From Holacanthus passer (Eukaryota; Chordata; Actinopteri; Pomacanthidae), in NCBI GenBank assembly GCA_025331565.1, contig JAFREQ010000042.1, forward strand, positions 186,001-250,000: DNA of 64,000 nucleotides, given 5' to 3'. Below the pieces are notes generated by a model. The model saw only the letters and a list, made by a program, of their open reading frames with translations, was not told where the DNA came from and did not search any database. Shown one piece after another: positions 22,600-35,200 of the stretch (its first letter is position 1; every line of letters starts with the position of its first letter). Both the position numbers and the translations under genes were made by a program.

Positions 22600-25500
22600 A
22601 ATCCACCTTTTATTTTGGAGGAACTTCATCTGAACATGTTCCTGCTAACAGACAAGAAAACTCTGAGTGTCAGAGTTCATTTCATGAAACTTACTTTTTT
22701 TAACTTTACTTTTCTGATAACTTGCTTAGTGTTGGTGTTTCTGACTGCAGCAACTGACAATGTGAAAATTCAGAATAGCAAGTGTGAGTATGAAGCTCAG
22801 CACTTTATCTCTGATTCATGTGTCTTCTATGTTCATGTAGGGACAATTTACAGATTCATGACATGTATGTTATTGCATCATCAGTTGCTAAGCAGATTTG
22901 AGCTGTAACGCAAACTGCTAAGAAAAGAGAGCCTCTGTCCAGACAGGAGCGATCAGACTTCATTCATATGGTCAAGTTAAAACCTTTATCCTTTTCTATG
23001 GGACGTTTCAGCTGATAAACTGAAGGAAATGTAGAAAATGAATAACAGTGGAAAACATAGTGTGCAGACATTTATGAATTAAAGATATGAAAATGTCATA
23101 ATTACCGTGACATTTATTTTGAAAATATTCAAAAGACTTTTGTGTGACCTGTGCTGATGTCATCATCACCTCCTGCCAATCATTGAGATCAAACTGGGCA
23201 AAGTTTCAACCAATGAGATGCTATTCCTGCTTCCTGCAAGCTTCGGTCCTAATTTTTTAATTTGCTAAAATGGATTAAAAATTAAAATTCACTATGACTG
23301 ATGTGTCTTTATTATGTCAATGATCTTAATGGAAGCACACTGTTGTAAAATCCAATCATCATCACCATCATCTGAACTGTTTAACTCCGACTACACTCTT
23401 GCTCACCTGACCTTTGGATCATAAAACAGGCACTTGGTGGCGAACTAACAAACACTCAACAGCAGTTCTTAACAGCAAATAACACATTTCCAAATGAGTT
23501 TCATTATCCGTCAGCAGCATCAGTAACAAAGACAGAGAAGAGACGATTGTCTGGGTTGATGTTTCTTCATGTCATACGAACAAAGAATTATGATTAGACA
23601 ACCATTTTGTTTTGCACTTGTGTCGTGTTGAAGCTACAGTCAGTGATTTGATGCAACAGTCATCTCAACATTAACTTCCAGCAGACCCAAAGTGTTGACT
23701 GAATGCATCTGTTTTTGTCTAAGGAAGCTAACGAACTGCTGCTCTGGGCGATTCTTTAAGGCAGCAGCGAGCCGCAAAACAGCTCAGGATCGAGAGAGCC
23801 CTGTATGTTCCTTGAGCATATTGCTGCAGGCGTCCAGAAGCTTGGGATGCAAAAAAAAAGTGGTAGGTGTAGAATCTGTTGCCAGATTGAGGATCAGTGA
23901 TGGAAAAAAAACAGAAGCAGAGGAAACAACAGGTGCTGACCCCACCATGGATTGCTGTTGTGGGAGCGGCCTGAGGGACTGTGACGGCCAGTGTGGAGGT
24001 GGGAGGACCTGAGGTGGCTGAAGAGGATGAAGACGAAGGTGACAGGAAAAGGTAAAAGCGAGAGGAGAAGAGAGGCTGTCGGGACGGAGGGATGCATGTG
24101 CTCTGAAACAGAGACAGCTTGAACAGGGTTTGATACGACCCCCTGAGAGAGCTGATGTGGGGACTGGACTTCTACGCCGTGATGTCATGGTGACGCTGGG
24201 AACCAGGAAGTGATCTGGACTGGATGACGGACAGAACGTGATTAACCAGAAACAAAGTTTTAATACTTCAAAGTGGAATTCAGAACTTTAAACTTATATG
24301 GTTTCATTGTGCAGCAGAGTCTCATCTCTCTGTGTTCAGGAACTTTGAGGACTTTGATTCAAAATGATTTAAATGATAATACAGAACCAAAAAAAAACAC
24401 TGCAGGAGCTCTGTTAACTCAACTATTTAGGTTAGATGGTGTTGAGCTGGACTGCCCCTCCTCCCACCTACAAACATAAAGGAGAAACAATGTTAGAAAT
24501 GTTTCTCAATTAAATGAAGTCCAGCTTGACACCACTACAAACTACAACCTCAATAATAAACATATGAAGAAATAAACCTCTCTGATTCTGTCAATGCATC
24601 CAGACTGAACATTATTATTGGCTCAGCTGTTGTATTGAGCTGCATTCGATTTTACAGTTGTACCTAATAAAGTGACCACCGATCAATAATATCAGCCCAG
24701 CTGATTTGTATAGAAGTCTGATGCTGTCAATATTTAAACAAAGTCATTTGATCAAATTGAAATGTGACAAAGTAAAAATCCAGGTTTCATTTTCTTTGTT
24801 AGATCTGAAAATGCAGAGCTAAAATGAAAGCACAGCTCTGCCATTACAATCATTTCAGTCTGAGAAACCGTCCTCACCAGTTCATTGATCTTCATAAAAA
24901 CCGACTCTTCTCATCTGGACTCATTCTGCTGTCTGAGGTTACAGAAACACTTTAAAGCAAGAACCAGTTGAAACTTGAAATGAAATCAGTCCTGTTGGCT
25001 TCAGGTGAGGTCTCTCTGCTCACATGCTCTCTCTACCTGGACGTCGTCTGATTAAATGCAGAAATGCTCTTTGGAAGGTTTCTGTTTGTTCTTCACACAT
25101 CAGGTCAGACTCTCTCTAAATATTACAGTAAGTATTATTTAAATACTGTGGTTGCATTCAGTGGAAACTGTGCTGAAGACTCTGGACTTCAGGCATGAAC
25201 AGATTCATAAACCAAAACTTGGTTTTAGATCTCAAATATTTCTCTTCCACATCATATTATTGTGACGAAATGAGCAGCAGCATTTCAAGTTAAAGTTGAG
25301 AAAAACATCCTGAGTTACAAACTAATGAGAGTTGAACTCGAAGCGGGACAGTGTTTATAAAATTGATCAGATTTAATTGACAGTGCAAACAAACACAATT
25401 ACACAGAATCCAAACATATAAAATCTGTAAAACCAGCTGTGAGGGTCTGACAGTCAGAAAGTTACTGCACAGAAGCTGATTAATAGCTGCTGGATGTTTC

Positions 25501-26272
25501 CCCCTGCAGTGAAGCATGCAGGCTTTCAGATTCACATTTTTGGATTTGACTTCAGACCTTGTGTGTGAAAGGATCATTAATGAGTCGAACCTGACGTGTT
25601 AAACCCGAAGAATCTGAGGCTCGTCAGGCTCAGTGTTCTTGCTAAAGTGCTGAAATGTCAATAAAATATTGTTCAAGTCTAAGTTCAAAATAAAATTATA
25701 TTAGATAATGACAACAAACAGATGAGAACGAATCTGGAATCTCAAAACTCAATATTGCAGAATCTAATCTTCAGGATTCAGTTTTCATGTTTCTGCAGGT
25801 CTGATATGAAAGTGACGAGTGTTCATCGTGTGCTCCTCTTCATCATCAGTTTTCATCGTCTTCGGTTAGTCAGCAACTCTGTTCTTACTGGAAGGTAAAG
25901 GTCAAAGGTTAATCTCAGTATTTGAGTAATTGTACTTAGTTATTTTCACAGCTGCAAAATTCATAGTGATGTATGAAACACTGGATCCTTGATTTCAGAC
26001 AGAAGTAAACAAAAGCAGCTTCTCTGCTAATTAAGCTGAGAACTTTGTCTGCAGCTGATGTTTTGTTTCCTGATGACCAGTTTTAAAACTAAAATCCTGT
26101 AAAAGAGTCTTAAAAATTCTCTTGATGCTACATATGTGATGATGCTAACAGACTGAGGACCCATTTCTTAATCAGACTGAAATTGAAACATGAATTTGAA
26201 AATGCTGAAATGCTCCTTGTCACTTTAATTTCATGTAAATAATTAAATGGAATTAAAGTAGATTATGCTTCC
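22600..26272. other. Intergenic / wnk4 3' flank, no gene assigned
   Basis: Contains the wnk4 3'UTR (minus strand) near its right end. At 23692-24188 both strands have ORFs of 100-130 codons with no recognised motif and no clear splice sites; these are most likely chance. The rest is AT-rich. Confidence 0.45.
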
Positions 26273-29200
26273 TTAAAACAGCAGGACGGAGTTGGGATGA
26301 CATGCTGAGCTCACCATGCAGCTGTGCTCGGGGGCAAAGGTCACGCCTTTCCCTGCTCTCTCCTGAGATCCACTGCTGCTGCCGCTGACCGAGCTCTTTC
26401 TCATGATACCTGAACCACAAACACAGGTACCTTTCACATTAACGTTCTCATGCTTTGCTGTATGGTGTGCAGGCTGCAGTGTGTCCTCCCACCTGCAGGC
26501 GGCAGCACGTCCAGCCTCTGCAGGCTGTTTTTGCGAGAAGGAGGGTAGTTTCCAGTCTTGGAGAGGCGACGTTGCCGGTGGTTCAGCACGGCAGCTGGAG
26601 AGACGATCCCAGGGGGCGGGACGTTACCCATCCTCAGGTACAGCTCCTCGATCTCGCGCTTCTGATTGGCCTGCAGGTTCTGCACTTCGGCCAGGTGTCT
26701 GGGATCAGGAAGGAAAGGTTAAAATAGAATTCAAGCAGGATTTAAGGACTTCCTGCTAGAAAATGTTCATCTCAGCGTTCAGAAGCGAACAAACGGATTT
26801 CCTGGATTATCCATTATGGTTGATAATAATAACTTCCGAACTTTATTGAACGCAGTTTGTATTTTGCATAAATTCATAAAATGTAATTTCGAGGTAACTG
26901 AATAAGAAGCAGCAACATTTCTCCTGACATTTATTCAAGTAATGAATGCTTCCTCGTTCTATGGTGTCAGCGTCCAGTAGTAAAAGTTGTAGACTGATCC
27001 AAAAACACCTGTTTGGATCCTTCCACAGGTAAACAGGTTGATTGGTAACAGGTGATAGTATCATGATTGGGTCTGAAAGGTTCATCCTGGAAAGACTCAG
27101 TCGTTCACAGCGAGGACGGAGAGAGGTTCAACACTTTGTGAACACATGGTTGGATAAAGGAGATTAATACATGGATTCAGGAACAACTTCAGGAAACTGT
27201 TTTGAATGATTGAATTCTGGTTTTACTTATGTTTGTGACTTTAACTGAACAGTTAAGAAGAGACTTTATTGGTTAGCGGTGGCTTTCAAATATGATGGTG
27301 TTACTCGACATTTAAAGTGAATCTAAACTAACGGTGAAGTTCCCTTCGTGTTCAGATGTTTTTCCACCGCGTCATTTATGTTCATAAATATTTCATTCAA
27401 TAAGGAGATCAGAGCAATATTACACTGTTTTCATGTTTTGATGATAGAACCAACAGACTCGTCATCTCATCCATCCACAAATTACCTTTCACGGAGCTCC
27501 TGCAGCTCCGCCCACATCTCCTCATTCTCGCTCTCTGATTCGTCAGAGCTGACGTAGGGTGCTGAGCGGCTCCATGATTGGCCGAAGCTGCTGCCACTGA
27601 TCCCGGGGCTGCCAGTCGACCCCTCCCACAGGCTGACACTCAGCCTCTGACCCCCCTTCCTCTTCTCCTCCTCCTCTTCCTCCTGTCTTCCAGGGTTGTC
27701 ATGGTAACCTAGAAGATGCCCAGGTGGGGAGACCGTCACTGTGCTGATGCTGCTCTCTGATTCGCTCTGCTCCTCCGTGCTGCTCTCTGAGCTCTCTGAA
27801 TGCTCAGGTCTGGAGGGAGGCGGGGAGTGGGCGGTGGGTGTGGCCTTGTTGAGGGGGCGTGGCTCCTGATGACGGACAGCAGGAATGTCTTTAGAGGGCG
27901 TCACCTGGAAGCGACCAACAGTGAAGACCGAAGGTTTCTTCACTGAAAGAGAAACGGAAGATGAATGTCAGAGCCCTAACAGCAAATATTTGTCCTGCAG
28001 GTGGCGCTACAGGACACATATTGGAGTCATTAAAATCTATATGGTTCATCCTCTGGGAAGCTGGAATTTTATTAAGGAGTTTCATGAGAATCTGTAGATT
28101 AAATTTTGGTTTTCCTTGCATTAAATTCAATAGTGGCCAGAATCATCTCACAGTCATATCAGATCATATAAATTAGTTTCAGTGTTCACGTCGGCTGATA
28201 AGTAACAAAAGACTTTGACCATTTACCACAGTTTTTTAACCCGACTCAATCAGGGTTTATTTAAAGAGAAAAACTTCATCAGACCGTGTGAACAACTCCT
28301 CTGACTGACTTCTCTGCTTCTATCCTTCAATGCTGAGACAACTTTTAACACTTTGTGAATTTTATTTACCAGAGTCTCAAACACTAAAGATCAATCTGTT
28401 CTTTAAGAAGCAAAGTTATATGATCCACGTTAGAGATGTTCGTATATTTTGTTCCTTTTCTGTCAAAAGACAACATTTACAGATAAATGATGATCAGCTT
28501 GCTTCACTCTCACATATCGTTATCAGCCTCAGAACATCGTCCAGAGACTTTAAACTAGTCTGATCATTTAGTTAATCCACTCGTACAGTGAAGATATTTG
28601 GACTGTGACTGACAGACAGGTATGTCTCACCCTCCGGTGTGGGAGACAGTCTGGGTGATGGGGAGACAGGGGAGGACACCTGGACAAGAGGAAGAACATC
28701 ATCATCAGAGTTCGAGCTTTGACCTGATTTCTCTTTATTTGTTCTCTATCATTGTTGTTTGGATCTCCATCACCTCCTCCAATCACAACTTCCTGATGTC
28801 CTCATAATGAAACTTGATTTTTTTAAAAATCATCGGCAATTCAAAATCACATAAGAACGGCAGAACAAAACAAACACAAACAGATTTTACAAATGAAATC
28901 AATCAAACAATGGAAAGACTAAAAACTGTAAAAACTTCATACTAAATGATGAAATTTGTTTGAGTGTGTCTCACTCTGTTGTGAGGAGTCAAGACAGGTG
29001 GGGAGGAGGTGGAGGAGTCAGAGAGTTCTCCTGTCAGACTGGGAACACTGGTCAGACTGGGAGAACCTGTCAGACTGGGAACACCGGTCAGACTGGGAGC
29101 ACCGGTCAGACTGGGAGCACCGGTCAGACTGGGAGAACCGGTCAGACTGGGAACACTGGTCAGACTGGGAACACTGGTCAGACTGGGAGAACACTGGTCA

Positions 29201-32200
29201 GACTGGGAACACCGGTCAGACTGGGAGCACCGGTCAGACTGGGAACACCGGTCAGACTGGGAGCAGAGGGGTTGTGAGGCTGAAATGAACGAATGAATGA
29301 ATGAGACAATAAATTAATTAATGAACAAGCTATTCCAGCTGATCTTTCGTCTCTGAATGAATTCATGTTTATGCTGCGAATCCCCAACCAAACTGCATCT
29401 GATTGACCGCCCCAGTTTCCTATGTGTCCCCTGACACAGCCCCAAATGGAAAGTCCCGAGAGTTCCCCTCTGGGGTTGAATTCAAATGGTGGTTGGGGAT
29501 GGTGGGTTTCCTGGATGGACGTGTCCAAACAAGATTTGGACTGAGTGACTAAAACTTCCTCAAATGTTCATTTTCAGTGAAAGCTGTCCACTGTCTGGCT
29601 GCTGGTGCAGGAACAGACTGTCAACGTTCCTGAGGAGCTCCCAAACGCTGCACCAGAACACAGGTAAGACCGTGTCATGTTTCCACAGAAGCTCACCTGC
29701 CTCTGATGCTCTTTTCCTTCCTGTGGTGACTCTGGAGTCCAGCCAGGTGACGCCACCTGCTGGCTGTCGGGAGCAGAGCCTGTCTGAGGGTTGGGGGTGC
29801 TGTAGGACAGCTGGGAGGAGAAGGGAACAGAGAAGGAGGTGTGGCTTGGAGGGTGGAGCTTAGATCCCAGAGATGGAGACATGGGGGGAGAGAGGGAGGC
29901 CTGGGGGGAGGGGAACGGGGGAGCCAGGGGCTGAGGGTGGTGGTGAAAGCCCTGGTTGGGCGTGCCAGGTGGGGGCATGAAGGACTGGGCCACGCTCATG
30001 GCCAGAGAGAGTACGTTGGCCAGAGAAAAGAGAGGCTGGTCCGGGGGGGGCCAGTGAGGAGGAGGAGGAGGGGGAGGGGGAGGAGGAGGGGGAGGACCTA
30101 ATGAAGAGGAGGAGGAGTTGAGGAGGGAGGGGTTACTGTGGACTCGGGGGAGGCCAGTAGAGGAGTTCAGGGTTGGGAAGGGGGTGGTGAAGGGGGAGTA
30201 GGGGGGAGACGGGAGGTTATACTGAGAAGGAGGGAGGAGGTGAGAGGGGGGAGAAGGGACAGACTCTGGGTGAAGGTAATGAAGGGGGTAGGGAGGGGGT
30301 TGATGGGAGGAAGCTGGAGAGAGAAAGAGAAGAGAAAGAGAAAGCGAGAGATAAGCAAGATATTAAAAAAAATTAAGAGGTCGTCTGTCCTGCTATATGC
30401 TGATGATGTAAACTTTTCAAAAGCTCTAACTTGTTTCGTCCCTCTATGTCGACTACAGAGAAAGGTCTGGGGCATGTTTCGCCTAGCTTAGCACGAGCAC
30501 AAGTGGTGCTGGGAAGTTTGCTTTGGTACATTTTTAGGTTTTGAGTTGCTTTGAGTGCTGATATTTAGTGCAATTTAATTTTTTCCTTATTTAGCAGTTT
30601 AAATTTAGCTGATCACTTTTGAAATCATTGTTTACTGTACTTTTGTGATAATTGTGTTCATTTCTATGTGTTGTAACAAAACAATAGCAAAATGAATTGA
30701 ATTGAGAGGCTAATTGTTCCATTTCTTTTCATCTTTGTGCTAATCTAGGCTAAACACGTCCTGTTCCACCTCTGTCCTGGACACACAGAGATGAAACTGA
30801 TGTTCATCTGAAACATCTTACCTCAATGTTAAAGTGTTTTTTTTTTCAGTTAAAACATTGTTTGATAGAAACAACAGAGGCCCCAGGATGCTTCCTTGAG
30901 GGATGCCACAATTTGCTGAAGACGAGTTAACTGAATGTTGGACTCTTCCCGTAATTTTTAAGAAACTGTGGCTGAATATTTTTGAAAATAATGAATCAAA
31001 GGGGACAATGTGTTTCTGTTGTAAATGAATGAACAGATTTGGTGTTTGTGTACCTGATGAGGTGTTGAAGGACTGTGACCTCAGTGGCCTGACGAACGGC
31101 GTCGCCTCAGAGTTGATGTAGAAGTCTATGTCTTTCAAGGGGGGGGGGTCAGCGTCTGCAATGTCTAATGAGAAGACACATCAACTGATCAAGCAGTCAG
31201 GAAATCTGAGGAGTGCAAAGATTAAGTAATTAAATGTATCTGAAAACTGACACAACAGTCAGAGATTCAACTACATTAAAACATAAAACCAAGATGAGAA
31301 CTGAATTTTATCCAGCTGTCATCTCATAAAATCTTTCAGTAAACACACAAACCTCACTGAAGATGGAAATGTGATGGAAACAGACATGAGGTGGTGTTAG
31401 CAGCTAATGCTACTTCCAAAGTACAGTATCCCCCAACTCGCCCCAGCAAGAGATATTAATGAGGGTATATGCTGTTTTATTGACAGAGATATGAGTCTGT
31501 ACAGCTTTGGTGAAAATATCCCATTCAGACGGTGACACTGACCCAGGAACAGATGTAAACAACACTGTCAGCAGCATTTTGGTGCAAACACTTCGTCCTC
31601 ATCAAAGAAGTTCTTTTCTTAAACCATCTCATGTTAAGAAAATGTTCCATTTTTTCCCTTCTTTTCTTACCAGGAAGTGAAGACGAGGACAGATTTCTGG
31701 AGAAGCCCTGGGATGACTGAAGAAAAAATAAAATAAAATTAGGAAAAACACTGAAAAGATTTATCCATTATCAGAAAATATCGATAGATCATTTAAGTAA
31801 TTTAAATTTGATCTAAATTCTCTTCATTATCTGGATACAGTTTTTCAGTTTCAGGTTTTCTCAGTTTTTCACTGTTTTCTGATGTTTTTAGACTGAATGA
31901 CCGAAGACTGAAAAATATTCCTTCACACACACACCGTGGACTCAGGCAGCGTGGAGGCGGTCAGGTGAGACAACCTGTCGGTGTTGGCTGGCTGCTGTTG
32001 ATGCATCATGGACTCTGCCCTCTTGATGATGTCATACATGCGGAGGATGAATCCTCCTCGCTCTGACGGCAGGATGAAGTCTCTGTGGATCTGATCACAC
32101 ACAGAGAAATGGAAATAAAGAAAGGTGCATCATAATAACTAAAGCTCAATTCATTCGAGCTGAAAACTGATCCAACATGAAGAACATTTTTCTCAAAGTA

Positions 32201-35200
32201 AATAAATAAAATAGAAAACTGACCACCCCAACATGGACCACAAACTTAATTAAACATTAGAATTAATGAAAATGACCAAAACATTACAGCAATGGAACAA
32301 ATCAAAAGTGGGAATGTCATGAATCTGATGTTCAGAGTCACTCAGTGAAAAAAACTGTTACATGAAAGATTTTTCTGTATTTCCTGAATTGTATTGTTTT
32401 CTGGAGGAAATAAGTGACAAATGGACTTTCTACATGTTTGTCCTCTGTGCCTGAGGACACATGTGCATTTGATCCAAATGAAACTAACAGGACTGAAACA
32501 TTACTGCCTTAATTTCATTTTAATTTCTTTATTAGTCCCACAATGGGGCCATTTCCATACAGCCTGCCCCTCGTGAGGCGCCAACACGCTCATGCAAGTG
32601 AGTCATCGACATCATCAACGTGACATAAATACTGAAGTACAACCTCCCCTTAAAACTAGCTCAACTGTAACTAAAGCAGAATGCAAACTCATCTGTACCT
32701 CAGAGACAGGATGGACAGATCCATCCAAAAGATTCTCCTTCAATACTACGACCACATGCAGAATCAGCCGAGGTCAGCTCCAAAGGAACGAGGCTCATGT
32801 GCCATCATTCAGATTGTCACACTCACAGTTAAATGTTTAAAACTCAAACTTGATTTATGGTGAGAAATTCATCAGTTTTACGGGAAAAAGTCAACATATT
32901 CCATGAAAGACATTATTTTCAAATTCATCAGTAACATGAAACTGAATCTGAACTAGACACAAATAGTTTAATTTAGAAAATGAATCTTATTGTCATATCA
33001 CTGAAGCGAACCTGGAGCTGGAAACTGAATGATCTGACTTGGACTCATCTGATGGGATGGAAATGGTTCAACTCGCTATCTACTGGTTCAAATCAAACCA
33101 AGACGACATAGAGACAACTGTTACTATAAAAAACATCAAATCGCCTCCAACAGCCAACGCCCTCCAGTGGGAGTCTGTCACACTGCACTCATTCTCAAAG
33201 ATCAGCTGATGGAGACTCATCATTCACGGGAGTTCACCTTATTTTTGCTAACTCTGCTATACATATTTCCATTTAGCGCCACACGGGCTGGACGAAAGCA
33301 GCGGTGTTAGTCTTTAACCACATGGATTAAACCAATGCTGTGTCCTGATTGGCCGTCGGTGCTCACCATCACAGAGGCGATGTCCTCCGGATTGTCTCCG
33401 TCCAGGTCAAACTTAAATGTCACCATCTTACTGTTGTGAGTCTGCAGCTGACATTCCACCACCCGGTCCACCATGTCTGACACCTAAACACACACACACA
33501 AGCACATGCACACACACACAGTGTCATACACAATATGTTATATATATTCTGTATATAAATCTAGTTTATATAGATCTAGATTACAGTGACTCAGGTTTTC
33601 ACCCCTGTGATTTTCAAACGAGCCCTTGCTCTCCTCCTGAACTGCTTCGTAGCCGTTCGTTTGGTCACATCCTGGTTGCCCTTGTCTGATTGGCCATCAT
33701 TGCCATCGCTCAAACCTGAGGTCACATCAGAGGCATAGCTACAAATGGAGAAACCAGGAAGTGAAGAGACGAAAGAAGGTAAAACACTTAAATATGAAGC
33801 AACACAAGTACAACACTGAATCCTGTGGTTTACTGACAGACTTTAATCGTCCCAAACTGTGAAACTGTTCAAAGGTTCATTGAAAAGTCTCTTCACTGTC
33901 TTTGTGAGGACTGATGTTGAGGGTGAGGACACTTTTGGAAAGTGAGGGCGTGCTTGAGAAAATTGGACATTTTTGGAAAAAGAGGACATGAATAGAAAGT
34001 GGGATTTTTTAATGAGAGTGAGAAAATTTAGAAAAAGTCAGAACATGTTTTAATAAATGAGGACATTTAAAGAACATGAGGACATTTTTAGATCTGGATT
34101 AACTCATTTGAAATAAGCTTTAGGTTAAGGTCTTATTGACGAACGTCCTCACAAGTACAGAAATAAACATATTAATAATATTTGTGTGTTACCTGTCGAC
34201 CGGTGAGGAAAAGCCACAGACTGATCCAGGTGGCGGCCGCTCGGCATTGTGGGACACAGCAATGCTCTGGAGACGACACAAACAAAGATTCAGACTGAAG
34301 TGATGGTGATTCAGTTCTTCTGATGACGACCTGCTTGTTTTCCCATGATGCAGAAAACCGCTTCCAGAAGTTCAGTGAAAAGTCTCTCAGAGCTGATTGG
34401 TCTTCAGCTCTCTCATGGTAGTGCTGTTTTATCTCCTCTAGAGGGAGACAAAGATGCATCTTTCCAACATCAACACATCGGCTGCATGTTCACATATGAA
34501 CAGAAGACAGATCAACAACAACCGACAGCCTCAAACAAGACCCAAAGACAACAGAAACAGAAGGTCAGAAATTTACAGAGCTGTTGTTTTGGATTATATA
34601 ACAATCACTTATCAACTACAAATAAGACGATATATTTTTATACACTTACCATAGATAAGGAAAATCAGACTGAAAACTCACCTGGTCAGACGACAACTTA
34701 GCCCATAAAAAATGTATGTGAACACTAATAACACTCTCATGTGGACACATCGTGTGAAGTACCAAAACACTTCCCCCACTTTCCCTATACGACTGTTTCT
34801 CTGGGAATCTGTAGTTATGAAGAGTAGTTACTAGTTACTTTTTACATCAATATGTTTTTAAAATGAAACATAATGTTAGGACTGATGATGAGAATATAGA
34901 ATGAATCTCCAGATGTGCTGAGATTGAAGTACATATCTATTTATGTGCAGTTTCCATCTGTCTAAAACAGAAAAGCTCCTGCTGGTTTTCTTTGTCTTAT
35001 TTCATTGAGATTCATCATTTTGAAGTTTGCTAACATGTCTTTCATTCTTGCTGTGAGCTACAACCAGACTCCTGTGTTCAAGCGTTTTAGCTTCTCCGCT
35101 CCCTTCTCACCTTGGGGAAACGCAGCACGGGGAGAGGCGGAGCTTTGGATGGTGGCCGGAGCAGAGGGAGAGGAGCAGCCTCAGGTCGAGGGGTTTCCTG

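Noticed and set aside
23692..24188. Overlapping 100-134-codon ORFs on both strands
   Set aside because: No family motif, signal peptide or clear splice sites; considered as a last wnk4 exon, but it lacks known WNK C-terminal motifs.
29574..29660. Possible extra wnk4 exon between the Pro-rich and repeat exons
   Set aside because: It has a plausible CAG acceptor, but the phase-compatible frame stops within nine codons and no donor follows.
30360..30440. LLYADDV on the plus strand, like an RT catalytic box
   Set aside because: Too short, on the opposite strand from the nearby RT fragment, with no flanking RT motifs; could be chance or a separate tiny fossil.
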